64,000 nt of DNA from Acinetobacter sp. ANC 3832 (GTDB lineage Bacteria > Pseudomonadota > Gammaproteobacteria > Pseudomonadales > Moraxellaceae): positions 1-64,000 of the forward strand of contig NZ_NEGJ01000002.1 of the NCBI RefSeq assembly GCF_002135415.1, written 5' to 3'. This document shows, piece after piece, positions 27,374-37,324 of this stretch. The notes beneath the pieces were generated by a model, which searched no databases, was not told where the DNA came from, and was given only the letters and a program-made list of their open reading frames with translations. Every line of letters begins with the position of its first letter. Position 1 is the stretch's first letter. Made by a program: the position numbers and the translations under genes.

Positions 27374-27550
27374 TTAGCAGTATAAAAAAGGGCGGTATTC
27401 TTCGGAATATCGCCCTTGCTTATGTTTGCTATAACCACGTTTTGCATCTTTCTTTCGATCCACAAACACTTGGCTTTTGTTGACTTCATGCATGTGTTTT
27501 GCCACAAAGTTATTCAACACCATTTCTGGCTTTGCTATTTTCTTCGCCAT
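27374..27550 (-). CDS. Small basic conserved protein
   Basis: 58 residues from the ATG at 27550 (MAKKIAKPEMVLNNF), with a strong AGGTGAGGA ribosome site; the longer frame upstream has no such support. Rich in Lys/Arg and His (NKSQVFVDRKKDAKRGYSKH), no membrane segment. Similar short proteins occur beside ptsP in other gammaproteobacteria, to my recollection; function unknown. An inverted repeat in its 3' end (about 27387-27415) could also stop ptsP transcripts. Confidence 0.75.
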   Translation of the reverse strand: MAKKIAKPEMVLNNFVAKHMHEVNKSQVFVDRKKDAKRGYSKHKQGRYSEEYRPFLYC

Positions 27551-27709
27551 TTTCCTCACCTTTAAGCTTGTCATTTCTATCCACAGTTCGTCACTGCGGA
27601 TAGAAATATTACGCCTTTTTGCACAGAATTCAAGCAAACTTTTATTAAAAAATAAAGAAGAGATTAAAGCGCTTATTTCATCATTATTTTATCGAAAGTC
27701 ATCTCACTA

Positions 27710-28612
27710 TTAACGAACTTCAAATTCCGCTTCTGCGGGATCAAAGCGCCATGTCCGAATAATACGTAGCTCAGAAATATCTTTCATCTTTGCATCAAAA
27801 CGTCCAAACGGCGCACCTTTACGTACAGAAGCTTTGGCTGCTTCATCCAACATGGGATTGCCTGAACTTTCCAGCAAACGAATAGCACGTATTCCACCTT
27901 CTGCATTTAAAATCACCATTAAACGCACTTCACCAGAAAGCCGTTGTTGCTTTGCCAATTCTGGATAAAAACGATTACCATATATTTCGACTTTCTCACG
28001 AAATTTATCTAAATATCCAGCAGAGGCATCTTGCTTGGCTTGAATACCATCTAAAGTTTTAATCTTTTGCTGACGGCTAAAGTTTTGTTGTTTTTGTAAA
28101 TATTGCGCTTCTAAACTTGCAACCATAGCAGCCTTGGCTTGAAACTGACTTTGCATTTCATCCATGGCTTTTTTACGTTCATTTTGTTCAGCTTGCTTCT
28201 GCCAGCTCAACACGGTCATCAATACTTTTTCGTCAAAATTCAACTCACGCTTTTGTTGAACTTTTTCTAATGCTTGTAATTGCTGCTCCCCTGCACTTAA
28301 GTCTTCCGCTTGGGCAGGCATGTCACTCGACATACGATGCGTTTCGCGAAAGATGCCAGAACCTTGTTGATCTGCCTGCGCTAAAAAATCTGCGTCTTTC
28401 ACTTTTTCTGTGCTTGGTCGAATGCTGACTGCAATTTCTTCGCTGGTCGAGTCACTTTCCTGAGGCATAGTAAATTGTAAGGATAAAAAAATCACATGCA
28501 AAATCGCGGCAGTAGAAACTGCACCAATAAACAGTGGATCTTGCCACCAATGAATGAATTGCTTTGGATAATGAACTATATTTTTTATCATGATATCAAA
28601 CCGATAAAACAT
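27710..28612 (-). CDS. TonB-like energy transducer protein
   Basis: 300 residues: a single membrane helix (about 28-48), a long helical and Gln-rich periplasmic linker (about 85-215), and a C-terminal TonB-type domain (FYPELAKQQRLSGEVRLMVIL then GNPMLDEAAKASV). No Pro-rich TonB spacer is visible. Its partner is unknown and no exbB/exbD is adjacent. The ATG at 28591 (MIKNIVHYPKQF) is an alternative start; the one at 28612 has GGAATGGG just before it. Confidence 0.82.
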   Translation of the reverse strand: MFYRFDIMIKNIVHYPKQFIHWWQDPLFIGAVSTAAILHVIFLSLQFTMPQESDSTSEEIAVSIRPSTEKVKDADFLAQADQQGSGIFRETHRMSSDMPAQAEDLSAGEQQLQALEKVQQKRELNFDEKVLMTVLSWQKQAEQNERKKAMDEMQSQFQAKAAMVASLEAQYLQKQQNFSRQQKIKTLDGIQAKQDASAGYLDKFREKVEIYGNRFYPELAKQQRLSGEVRLMVILNAEGGIRAIRLLESSGNPMLDEAAKASVRKGAPFGRFDAKMKDISELRIIRTWRFDPAEAEFEVR

Positions 28613-28824
28613 CCCATTCCATAAATATAAAAAACCTTTAAAATAGGTTTATTCTTACGTTTTACACATTTTTTGTGATCAACTTGTGTAAATTTAAACC
28701 ATTATCTCAAATCTGTAAAAATGGTGCATGGATTTTTGCTAAACTGCAATCGTTGAACTGGAATTTTTTAAACAAATCGACAAGATTACACCTTATAAAA
28801 TCAAGATTATTCGGGACAATACTT

Positions 28825-29505
28825 ATGCCTTCTTTGCTTTCCACTATTGCCAACCGTATTCAGCGACTCTATCAAAAAGCTGGCGACTTTATAGAAGAAG
28901 AGCGTGAGTTCCCTGTTTCTCAAGTTTTTTTAAATGCGACCTTTAAACGCTTTGTGACAGACAATGTTGCAATTTTAGAAGATTTACATGCCGATTTGCA
29001 TGACGATTGGTTACGGCTTTATGCCACATTAAACGTGAAAGGCATGCATTTGGTTTTATCTGTCGATCTAAAATTAGTGCAAATGGAATTTAATAAAGAT
29101 ATGCAACTAATTGTTTTCGAACAAATCAGTAATACCCAAGTGATTGAAGCAAGCTATCCTAAAGTTTGGATGAAAATGGGCGTGAACGCTGCCTTATTTT
29201 TCTATCAAAAAGTATTACGCAAAGATCCATTGGGTATGATCTTAGAAAAATTTGAAGTGGTAAAAGTCAAAGATGAACTTTTACATTTAGATCTCAATCG
29301 TTGGTTAGGAAAAAGCCGGTCGATTATGGATACGTTAAATAAAGTTCATGTTAACCATGCTGAATTACGTGAAACTGAACTGATCGTCATGGGTAATGTG
29401 AATGTCACTGCATTATTCAGCAAAGTGAACAGTATTGATGATTGGGATGATAAAGACGATATTGAAGAATCTGAAGTCACACCGATTCAACAAAAGGAAA
29501 GCTAA
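28825..29505 (+). CDS. Conserved hypothetical protein
   Basis: 226 residues from the ATG at 28825 (MPSLLSTIANRIQRLYQKAGDF), preferred because the 50 residues ahead look like translated noncoding sequence. Mixed alpha/beta with no membrane segment (hydrophobic strands such as MHLVLSVDLKLVQMEF and LLHLDLNRWL). An acidic tail (DDWDDKDDIEESEVT) ends it. I recognise the type from Acinetobacter genomes but not a function. Confidence 0.75.
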   Translation: MPSLLSTIANRIQRLYQKAGDFIEEEREFPVSQVFLNATFKRFVTDNVAILEDLHADLHDDWLRLYATLNVKGMHLVLSVDLKLVQMEFNKDMQLIVFEQISNTQVIEASYPKVWMKMGVNAALFFYQKVLRKDPLGMILEKFEVVKVKDELLHLDLNRWLGKSRSIMDTLNKVHVNHAELRETELIVMGNVNVTALFSKVNSIDDWDDKDDIEESEVTPIQQKES

Positions 29506-29522
29506 TAAAAGCTTTTCTTTGG
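29493..29522 (+). terminator. Terminator at the 3' end of the hypothetical gene
   Basis: AAAGGAAAGC (29493-29502) pairs with GCTTTTCTTT (29511-29520) apart from one wobble position. Confidence 0.75.
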
Positions 29523-29670
29523 TTCTTTCAATTTCGTTTAGAGTATATCAACTCAAATTTTATACATAAATATACAGTTCCATCAGCAAAATTGAACTTT
29601 TCTACTCAATTGAGTTGCATAATATATTCATAGCGAATAACGCAACTCTAATTGCAGAGGATTTTAACTG

Positions 29671-30375
29671 ATGGCAACAACTATTTTTAAAACATTGAGT
29701 ATGGCGACAGGCTTATCCACTGCCCTATTATTTACTGGGTTTTCTAGTCATGCTCTTGCCATGAGCCCATTCCAAGCAAGTTACCAATTTGGTTATAACG
29801 GTAAAAATATGGGCACGGCTACTCGCACCTTAAGCAAAAGTGGTAATACTTGGTCTTATGTGTTTGCTGCTAAAGCGGCTGCAATTGCATCAGCGACTGA
29901 AACCAGTCGTTTTACATTGAATAATGGTCAAATCAGTTCGAGTAATTTTAGTCGTACCAGTAAAATTTTAGTGCATAACGATACGATGACGATTAATTTC
30001 AATCCAAATACAAAAATGATCAATACCAAGAAAAAAGACAAAGAACGTTCTTTTGCTTGGAAAGCAGGTGTTTTGGATGAACTGAATGCTGAGTTACAAG
30101 TGCGTGAAGACCTCAAATCTTCAGGATTAAAATCAAGTTATTTAATTGCAGATGCCAAAGGAATTGATACTCATCAATTTGTAAAACAAGGCACTGAAAG
30201 TGTAAAAACCAGTTACGGTACCTTTGATACCATCAAAGTTGTCATGAAGCATGATAACAATGATAAGAATTCAACTTTCTGGCTAGCACCTAAGCTTGAC
30301 TACCTGCCAGTGAAGATGACCCACCAAGATGGCAACACTTCGTACAGTTTATTGCTCACTGGATATAAGAATTAG
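29671..30375 (+). CDS. DUF3108 family periplasmic protein
   Basis: 234 residues with a signal peptide (about 1-30, cut near SHALA). The mature part follows the DUF3108 pattern: MSPFQASYQFGYNGKNMGTA at the start and YLPVKMTHQDGNTSYSLLLTGYK at the end, a beta-rich lipid-binding-like fold. Function unknown. Downstream of the preceding hypothetical gene in the same direction, separated by a terminator. Confidence 0.85.
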   Translation: MATTIFKTLSMATGLSTALLFTGFSSHALAMSPFQASYQFGYNGKNMGTATRTLSKSGNTWSYVFAAKAAAIASATETSRFTLNNGQISSSNFSRTSKILVHNDTMTINFNPNTKMINTKKKDKERSFAWKAGVLDELNAELQVREDLKSSGLKSSYLIADAKGIDTHQFVKQGTESVKTSYGTFDTIKVVMKHDNNDKNSTFWLAPKLDYLPVKMTHQDGNTSYSLLLTGYKN

Positions 30376-30466
30376 ACGAAATATCAACTTTTAAGCAAAT
30401 TCGACTTGCATTTTTTTTGGTGCTTTTTAAAATACGTCTTTGCTTGAAAAAGCACCTTGCCCCTAG

Positions 30467-31054
<588 letters not shown>

Positions 31055-31082
31055 TTCTGAACATCAGTTACTTTATAAAATT

Positions 31083-31104
31083 GAGCGCATTCGCGCTCTT
31101 TTTT
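31083..31104 (+). terminator. Rho-independent terminator of xpt
   Basis: GAGCGC (31083-31088) pairs with GCGCTC (31093-31098), followed by TTTTTT. Confidence 0.9.
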
Positions 31105-31202
31105 ATACTCTTTAGGTCATGATAGGATCTTTTTGACCATTCATTTTAAGCACCCCCTCCGCTATATTGTTTTAATAAATATATCACTTAGGTAAATAAT
31201 GG

Positions 31203-32072
31203 ATGGGATCAATCACACAAAAATTAGTTGATCTACTGAATGTACAACAGTTGGATGATTATCTATTTCAAGGACAGAATACACGCTTGTTTGGCTCACA
31301 TTTATTTGGTGGGCAAATCTTAGGACAAGCACTCATTGCCGCCTCAAAAACCACAGATCGCCCTGCGCATTCCTTACATGCTTATTTTATTCGAAGTGGC
31401 CGAACAGATTTACCCATTTTATTCAAAGTCGAAAATTTAAGAGATGGTAAAAGCTTCGCCACTCGCCAAGTACATGCTTTGCAAGAAGGTCTCGTTATTT
31501 TTTCAGCGCTCATCTCCTTTGCTATTCCAGAAGATGGCTTAAATTATCAAACCATCGAACCTAACTATCCTTCACCTGAAGAATTAATATCAGAACAACA
31601 ACATAAACAAATGATCAGTGAAGATATTCCTGAATTTATGCGTTCTATTGTTATGCGACAATTCAATATTAAAATACATCCTGTACAACCCTTTAATCCA
31701 TTCAAGCCAGTGAAAGGCGAAACAAATTATGCGGAATATTTTCAAACATTTGAAACAATTCCTGATGAGTTAAATTCGAGGATGATGCATCAAGCCATCG
31801 CCGCCTATTATTCCGACTATAATCTATTGACGACATCTCTAAGACCGCACGGCGTGAGTTATGCAATAGGTGATGTCAGAAGTGCCAGCCTAGATCATTC
31901 AATTTATTTCCATCATGATTTTAAAGTCGATGAATGGCTGCTTTATGATATGCATGCCACGGTTTCAAGCCAATCTAGAGGGCTTAATTTTGGTCGTATG
32001 TGGCAAGGTGGCAAACTCGTCTGTAGCGTCACTCAAGAAAGTTTAATGCGAGATTTACGTTCGTCATCTTAG
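31203..32072 (+). CDS. tesB: Acyl-CoA thioesterase II
   Basis: Hydrolyses medium- and long-chain acyl-CoA to free fatty acid and CoA. The double hot-dog fold is shown by the blocks RLFGSHLFGGQILGQALIAA (about residues 28-47) and SLDHSIYFHHDFKVDEWLLY (about 230-249). The active-site triad of the family (Asp/Thr/Gln) falls within these blocks, but I cannot fix each residue. Length 289 residues, normal. Confidence 0.95.
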   Translation: MGSITQKLVDLLNVQQLDDYLFQGQNTRLFGSHLFGGQILGQALIAASKTTDRPAHSLHAYFIRSGRTDLPILFKVENLRDGKSFATRQVHALQEGLVIFSALISFAIPEDGLNYQTIEPNYPSPEELISEQQHKQMISEDIPEFMRSIVMRQFNIKIHPVQPFNPFKPVKGETNYAEYFQTFETIPDELNSRMMHQAIAAYYSDYNLLTTSLRPHGVSYAIGDVRSASLDHSIYFHHDFKVDEWLLYDMHATVSSQSRGLNFGRMWQGGKLVCSVTQESLMRDLRSSS

Positions 32073-32273
32073 CTAACTTCAGCATCATACAGAACCAATT
32101 TGCTTTGAGATTTTAATGCTATTCTGACGATAATATTTGTTCCATTTACATCGTTACAAGCAAGCTAAATACTTTTCATCTGAATAAGCTAAAATCTGCA
32201 TAAGTTGTAATCTTTTCAACATAATAAATCTGACGAAGCACAAAAGGACTTTGTCTTGTATGAGTAAAAATCA

Positions 32274-32639
32274 ATGACTGATGAAATAACAGTAACCTGC
32301 CCAAAATGTGGTTCTACTGATGTTGAAAAACGTGACCATGAACAATTGCTTCAAAAAACAGGGGGGGTTTTACTCTCTGCAGCAGGGACAACAGCAGGGA
32401 CTGTTGGTGGTGCTGCAACTGGAGCATCCATTGGCGCTGCCATTGGAACCATAGCAGGACCTTTAGGTGTAATTATGGGCGGGACAGTCGGAACTTTTGT
32501 TGGTGCGATTAGTGTTGGAATTACAGGTGGATTTTTAGGGCATCGCTTTGGTAAAAAAGCAGGTGAAATTGTAGATCAGAATCTTTTCTTAGATTACCAA
32601 TGTTTAAAGTGCAAACACCGATTTAAAGAAAAAGCTTAA
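32274..32639 (+). CDS. Protein with paired zinc-ribbon ends and a glycine-zipper core
   Basis: 121 residues. N-terminal CPKCGS (Cys9 and Cys12) and C-terminal CLKCKHRF (near residues 111-118) could together bind one zinc. Between them is a glycine-zipper segment (about 28-95), with repeated GxxxG spacing, that would insert into or lie on a membrane. Function unknown; I do not recognise a named family. Confidence 0.75.
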   Translation: MTDEITVTCPKCGSTDVEKRDHEQLLQKTGGVLLSAAGTTAGTVGGAATGASIGAAIGTIAGPLGVIMGGTVGTFVGAISVGITGGFLGHRFGKKAGEIVDQNLFLDYQCLKCKHRFKEKA

Positions 32640-32730
32640 AGAGCAAAGTTTTTTATATGACACCTTTTATTTCTTCTTAAAAAAATAAAAAACTTGTCAT
32701 TACTTAGCGGCACTATTTTTTCATCTAAGT

Positions 32731-32761
32731 AAGAAAGTTAGTATTCGATACTAACTTTCTT
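32731..32761. terminator. Bidirectional terminator after wrbA
   Basis: Perfect 14-bp arms AAGAAAGTTAGTAT (32731-32744) and ATACTAACTTTCTT (32748-32761) with a 3-nt loop. Confidence 0.9.
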
Positions 32762-32775
32762 TAATACGTCAATCT

Positions 32776-33372
32776 CTAAACATTTAAAAGCTTTTTGGCG
32801 ATTTCCCCTAAGCGTTTGCCTTGCTCTGTACATAGCGATTTTTCATCTTGGCTTAAGCCCAAGTCATGCCTTGGGCCACTCACATGACTCGCACCATACG
32901 GCGTACCCCCTGATTTAGTATTGGACAAAGCAGGATTGGCATTGGTTAAACCCATCATCATCATACCGTGATGAAATAATGGCGGTAGCATGCTTAATAA
33001 GGTACTTTCTTGACCGCCATGCATTGAACCTGAGCTGGTAAATACACAAGCAGGTTTATTGTGTAATGCACCATTCAACCAAAGACTGGTGGTTTGATCC
33101 CAAAAATACTTCATTTCTGATGCCATATTACCAAACCGAGTTGGCGAGCCTAAAGCCAGACCAGAGCAATTGGCTAAATCATCCAAAGTACAGTAAATAT
33201 CACCCTGTTCTGGGATACTTGGCTCAGCTTGTGTAACGACGGTTGAAAGATTGGGAACCGTACGAATTTTGACAGCCATGCCAGAACTTTCAATACCATT
33301 GGCAATCAAGTGTGCCATTTCTTTGGTTGAACCATATTTGCTGTAATATAAAACCAAAATGTAAGTGTGCAT
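32776..33372 (-). CDS. wrbA: NAD(P)H:quinone oxidoreductase, WrbA type
   Basis: 198-residue flavodoxin-fold quinone reductase. The FMN loop is SKYGST (near residue 12), and the later GSPTRFGNMASEMKYFWDQT and TSSGSMHGGQESTL blocks are typical. The real start is the ATG at 33372 (MHTYILVLYYS); about 30 residues ahead of it are noncoding. Convergent on the upstream side with the zinc-ribbon gene, with a shared bidirectional terminator. Confidence 0.93.
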   Translation of the reverse strand: MHTYILVLYYSKYGSTKEMAHLIANGIESSGMAVKIRTVPNLSTVVTQAEPSIPEQGDIYCTLDDLANCSGLALGSPTRFGNMASEMKYFWDQTTSLWLNGALHNKPACVFTSSGSMHGGQESTLLSMLPPLFHHGMMMMGLTNANPALSNTKSGGTPYGASHVSGPRHDLGLSQDEKSLCTEQGKRLGEIAKKLLNV

Positions 33373-33486
33373 ATTGTTATGAATATGATGAAAAAAGAAA
33401 ACTATACGGTATTTTTCCCATTTTTTGGTTAAGCTAATGTTTGAAAACGTAAGAAATACCAATAAAAGAATAGAGACTTTATATTT

Positions 33487-34731
33487 ATGATGGATTTATT
33501 AAAGAAACTGCCCTTTTATGACAAAACATGGTTTCAATTTATTTTTTTTGTCATAAAACGTTTTGAAGCAGATCGCTGTCGCGAACAAGCTGGCTCTTTG
33601 ACCTATACAACATTGTTCGCCGTTGTTCCGATGCTTACGGTTTTCTTGGTCATCATTTCATCCATTAAAGCGCTAGAACCTGCTAGACAGCAGTTGCAAC
33701 AAATGATTTACAGCAATTTTTTGCCAAAAACCAGTATTGCCTTTGATAAAGCCTTTAACGTTTTCACTCAGAACTCAAGTAATCTGACTGTGATTGGTGT
33801 GCTCTTCCTGTTTATTACCACAGTCATGATGTTAACCAGTATTGAGACTGTTTTTAACCGTATTTGGCGTGTAGAAGAAACTCGCAACGGAATTATTGGC
33901 TTTATGCGCTACTGGACCATTATTTCATTGGGTCCTATTTTACTTGGCAGTGCATTCGTCATCTCATCTACCTTAGCATCTATGAATGTACTGAGTAGTT
34001 TCACAGGCACTTATCAGGTTGATGGTACTTTTCTATTTTGGTTAATTTCCTTCGCACTCACCGTCTTAGGTTTTTTTATTCTATATTGGACTATTCCAAA
34101 CCGCAGTGTACCCATAAAAGCAGCCTTTATTGCAGGTTTATTTGGTGCCATTATTTTTGAATTACTCAAAAATTTATTTGGTTTCGTGATGAGTAATTTC
34201 ACCAGTTATACTTTAATTTATGGTGCTTTTGCCGCAGTGCCTATTTTCCTTTTATGGATTTTTTTATCATGGAATGTAGTTCTGCTTGGTGTTGAAATTA
34301 GTTATGCGCTGACTGCCTTCCATACAGGGAAAATTCAAACTCGCCAACCTGTTTTAATGTTGCTTGATATTTTAGAGTTGTTTTATAAAAAGCAAAAAGT
34401 TGGGCAGTCTGTAACAGATGCCGAAGCCTTAAATATTCTAGGACGCGGTGAAATTGGTCGTTGGCCAAGTTATGTGGTGATGTTAGAAAAGCAGAATTTA
34501 GTGAGACGTACTGACAATAACGAATATGTATTAGTCCGTAATCTAGATACTGTTGATTTTTGGACATTCTACAAATTATTACCTTACCCATTACCACGAC
34601 GCGATGATGTTGGAAATGTTCATCCTGATGATGTATGGATGCAACGTATTGGACCTGCGCTCATAGATTCTGATGATTTTCTAGCGGCAAAACTTTCTAT
34701 TCCACTTTCAACTATTTTAGAAGAGAAATAA
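33487..34731 (+). CDS. YihY/BrkB-family inner membrane protein
   Basis: 414 residues: about six membrane helices, with the BrkB-type blocks FEADRCREQAGSLTYTTLFA (about 29-48) and FNRIWRVEETRNGIIGFMRYW (about 122-142), then a cytosolic C-terminal half (about 280-414) with a winged-helix-like segment. The family includes BrkB, once thought a ribonuclease (RNase BN); function uncertain. Confidence 0.92.
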   Translation: MMDLLKKLPFYDKTWFQFIFFVIKRFEADRCREQAGSLTYTTLFAVVPMLTVFLVIISSIKALEPARQQLQQMIYSNFLPKTSIAFDKAFNVFTQNSSNLTVIGVLFLFITTVMMLTSIETVFNRIWRVEETRNGIIGFMRYWTIISLGPILLGSAFVISSTLASMNVLSSFTGTYQVDGTFLFWLISFALTVLGFFILYWTIPNRSVPIKAAFIAGLFGAIIFELLKNLFGFVMSNFTSYTLIYGAFAAVPIFLLWIFLSWNVVLLGVEISYALTAFHTGKIQTRQPVLMLLDILELFYKKQKVGQSVTDAEALNILGRGEIGRWPSYVVMLEKQNLVRRTDNNEYVLVRNLDTVDFWTFYKLLPYPLPRRDDVGNVHPDDVWMQRIGPALIDSDDFLAAKLSIPLSTILEEK

Positions 34732-34786
34732 AAATTGGCCGATGCTTAAATTTGTCTTTTTATATTTTGGTATCTAATACAAAACA

Positions 34787-34815
34787 CCTCTCTTTGGAAA
34801 ACCATCAAAGAGAGG
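34787..34815 (-). terminator. Terminator of the YddG-like gene
   Basis: CCTCTCTTTG (34787-34796) pairs with CAAAGAGAGG (34806-34815). On the minus strand GTGTTTTG follows, weakly T-rich. Confidence 0.7.
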
Positions 34816-34825
34816 AAGATCAAAT

Positions 34826-35713
34826 TCAAATATTTTCTGAAGTGCTTTTCCAGCAAATCAATGCACCAATTGAGACCAATATTGTTCCCATCCAAAAGCT
34901 CAACTCAGGACTGACATCTAAAAGCAGCATCGACATGTCTGAAGATAAAATGGGGATAAAATAGGTCGCTAAAATCAGCAGTTTCATATTGCCAAATTGT
35001 AGGCTCTGATTCCAATTACTATAAGCAATGCCAACTAAACTACCTGCGATTACAATCATTCCCCATAACTTGAGTGTCGGAAAAATAAAAGGTTCATGCA
35101 AAATAAAATGAATCATCCACAAAGCAATTGCTGTGATAGTAAAAAATAATGGAACAGCATTGTGTCCTTGGGCATATTTTTTGGTTAATACGCTATAACA
35201 AGGCCATAGCAATGCCCCGATAAATGCCAAACTATAGGCAAGCGGATTCTGCTGTAAAACTTTCCCAAAATGCTGTAAATCAAAAATATTGGGATTTACA
35301 ACCAACATTAAACCCAAAATAGACAAGACAAACCCGATGATCACGCTATAACGATAATGCAGTTGCTGAGCAAAAATTGAAAAAATAATCGTTAATGGTG
35401 GCCATAAATAGTTAATCATGGCAATGATGAGGACTTGTTCATGATTATGTGACAAGGCCACTGAACTAAGGAACAATATTTCATATAGAATAAATAACAG
35501 CCCACAACCCCATACATAGGCTTTCGGCATAGACTGGATTTTAGGCCAACCATTTAAAGCTAAAATACTGACTGCACTAAAACTATAAATTAATGCGATG
35601 GCTGAAATTGGACTCAATGCTTCACTAATGAGTTTTACAACAGCAACGAGGCTTGCCCAAATTAAAATAGAAGATAAGCCGATTAAGGTGGGTTTATTCA
35701 ATAAAGTGTGCAT
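34826..35713 (-). CDS. YddG-type aromatic amino acid exporter (EamA family)
   Basis: 295 residues, ten hydrophobic segments with the internal duplication of the DMT/EamA fold. The match to E. coli YddG is strong by eye: LIYSFSAVSIL, NYLWPPLTIIFSIF, LAFIGALLWPCYSVLTKKYA and YFIPILSSDMSML all correspond. YddG exports aromatic amino acids and some xenobiotics. A decayed transporter gene lies just upstream. Confidence 0.85.
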   Translation of the reverse strand: MHTLLNKPTLIGLSSILIWASLVAVVKLISEALSPISAIALIYSFSAVSILALNGWPKIQSMPKAYVWGCGLLFILYEILFLSSVALSHNHEQVLIIAMINYLWPPLTIIFSIFAQQLHYRYSVIIGFVLSILGLMLVVNPNIFDLQHFGKVLQQNPLAYSLAFIGALLWPCYSVLTKKYAQGHNAVPLFFTITAIALWMIHFILHEPFIFPTLKLWGMIVIAGSLVGIAYSNWNQSLQFGNMKLLILATYFIPILSSDMSMLLLDVSPELSFWMGTILVSIGALICWKSTSENI

Positions 35714-36035
35714 GATCCAACTTTCGTGTTATCCAACTTTGCATACTCACAACGAAAACGCACAGCATGACCAAAGCTGTTCTAATCATAAAATTCATTT
35801 CGATGCTTTCGTTTCAAAAATTACACCAAAAAACATACCCAAAATGGGTGTTAAAAAAGAGGATACACCGAAATGGTTCGAAAGATCACTGCAGAATAAC
35901 CAAAACTACAGCATTAAGCTCATAAATGACATGATCAGCGTATGGAAAACTAAGCTCCCAATCGCAATATGAGTCCAATGAATTTCAGCTTGCCCCAATA
36001 TAAAAGCCAATGGAAATAGAAAAATAAAGCGCTTA
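35700..36035 (-). pseudogene. Remnant of a second EamA-family transporter
   Basis: On the minus strand the bases before the YddG-like gene translate into about 105 residues of an EamA C-terminal half: RFIFLFPLAFILGQAEIHW, a TAG stop after FMSLML, FGVSSFLTPILGMFFGVIF, then a frameshift into IRTALVMLCVFVV. The 5' half is missing and at least one stop and one frameshift are present. Its frame runs into the start of the YddG-like gene. Confidence 0.75.
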
Positions 36036-36113
36036 TAAACACTTATACAAAAGTTCTCATAAAACTTGCTATAATTTAACCATCAAATAAAAACTAGCCT
36101 CATTGAGAAAATA

Positions 36114-37259
36114 ATGAAAAAGAAAGAACAAGATGTTCCGACCATTATTATTGATGAGCACAATCCTGATCAAAATAAATATGAGCGATTAAAAGAAAAG
36201 CTAAGATACAAACAAGCCTTAAGAGAAAATTCAAGAAAAATTGACCATAAACAAGTCCGATTAAATATTCAGGCTGATGCGCTGCCCAGTAAAACATTTT
36301 TTATTATGAATGCATTGGCTGCCATTATTGCAGGTTATGGCTTATTAAGTGATTCTACGGCGGTGGTGATTGGTGCAATGCTTGTTGCCATGATGCTGGG
36401 TCCAATTTCAGGCATTGCATTGGCATTAATAGATGCTCGTTGGCTTTTACTACGCACCGCATTAAAAACTTTAGTTTTGGGTGTGATTATGATTTATGCC
36501 ATTGGCATGATCATGGGCTTCATCCATTTCGACCTTCCCATGACCAATGAAATTTTAGCGCGAACAAAACCAACGGCAATTGATTTAATGATTGCTTTGG
36601 CAGGTGGTGCTGCGGGTGCTTTTTCTGCAGTTTCGCCACGCTTATCTGTTGCTGTAGTAGGGGTTGCTGTTGCTACCGCTCTAGTCCCTCCACTTGTTGC
36701 AAGCGGTATTTTACTTGCACATGGGCAATTCCAAAATTCAGCAAATGCCTTTCTATTAGCATTTACCAATATGGTTGCCATACAAGTCAGTTCTTCTTTG
36801 GTTTTGTGGATTGCAGGCTTTAGACGAGGTTCGGATGAAGACGTTAATAGCCTGTGGGGGTTTTTTAAACGAAATAGTATTAGTTTGATTATTCTATTGA
36901 TATTGGCAATTTATTTGTCTTTAAATCTCATGCAATCTGTTCAAAAGCAACTTTATGAAACGCAAATTAAGCAACAGATCAGTCAGAATCTAAATATCAA
37001 TAATAATGTGATCGACACTATACAGTTTGATCAGCGTGAAAACTTTACCATCGTTCGTACCAGTATTCGTGGTGATACCCCACCCATGTCTTCAGAGATT
37101 GAAAAGATCAATACTCAACTCGCAAAAGATAGAAAGGGACATCCATCTTATCTACAAGTTCGGTTTATTCCAGTGCAAATTATACAAACAAGCCCCCTTC
37201 AAACTGTGAATTTAGACAAGCAAGATGCACAAGAACTGTCTATTCAAACGGCGAATTAA
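36114..37259 (+). CDS. DUF389 (TIGR00341-type) membrane protein
   Basis: 381 residues: a basic cytosolic N-terminal stretch of about 60 residues, then six or so membrane helices with the DUF389 signature ADALPSKTFFIMNALAAIIA, VVIGAMLVAMMLGPISGIAL and AVSPRLSVAVVGVAVATALV. A soluble C-terminal part follows (about 280-381). Function unknown. A TATAAT lies at 36070-36075 upstream. Confidence 0.9.
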   Translation: MKKKEQDVPTIIIDEHNPDQNKYERLKEKLRYKQALRENSRKIDHKQVRLNIQADALPSKTFFIMNALAAIIAGYGLLSDSTAVVIGAMLVAMMLGPISGIALALIDARWLLLRTALKTLVLGVIMIYAIGMIMGFIHFDLPMTNEILARTKPTAIDLMIALAGGAAGAFSAVSPRLSVAVVGVAVATALVPPLVASGILLAHGQFQNSANAFLLAFTNMVAIQVSSSLVLWIAGFRRGSDEDVNSLWGFFKRNSISLIILLILAIYLSLNLMQSVQKQLYETQIKQQISQNLNINNNVIDTIQFDQRENFTIVRTSIRGDTPPMSSEIEKINTQLAKDRKGHPSYLQVRFIPVQIIQTSPLQTVNLDKQDAQELSIQTAN

Positions 37260-37273
37260 GATTAAACAAGAAT

Positions 37274-37302
37274 AAAAAAGACCTAAAATTTAGGTCTTTT
37301 TT
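37274..37302. terminator. Bidirectional terminator, DUF389 / FMO
   Basis: AAAAAAGACCTAAA pairs with TTTAGGTCTTTTTT, symmetrical for both converging genes. Confidence 0.9.
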
Positions 37303-37324
37303 AGCCAAAGCTATTCAGCATAAC

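Noticed and set aside
27387..27415. Inverted repeat taken as a ptsP terminator
   Set aside because: It lies inside the small basic gene and lacks a T-tract, so it was not listed as a terminator.
34752..34964. Plus-strand ORF of 70 residues
   Set aside because: Overlaps the end of the YddG-like gene and its terminator on the opposite strand; no ribosome site or family signal.
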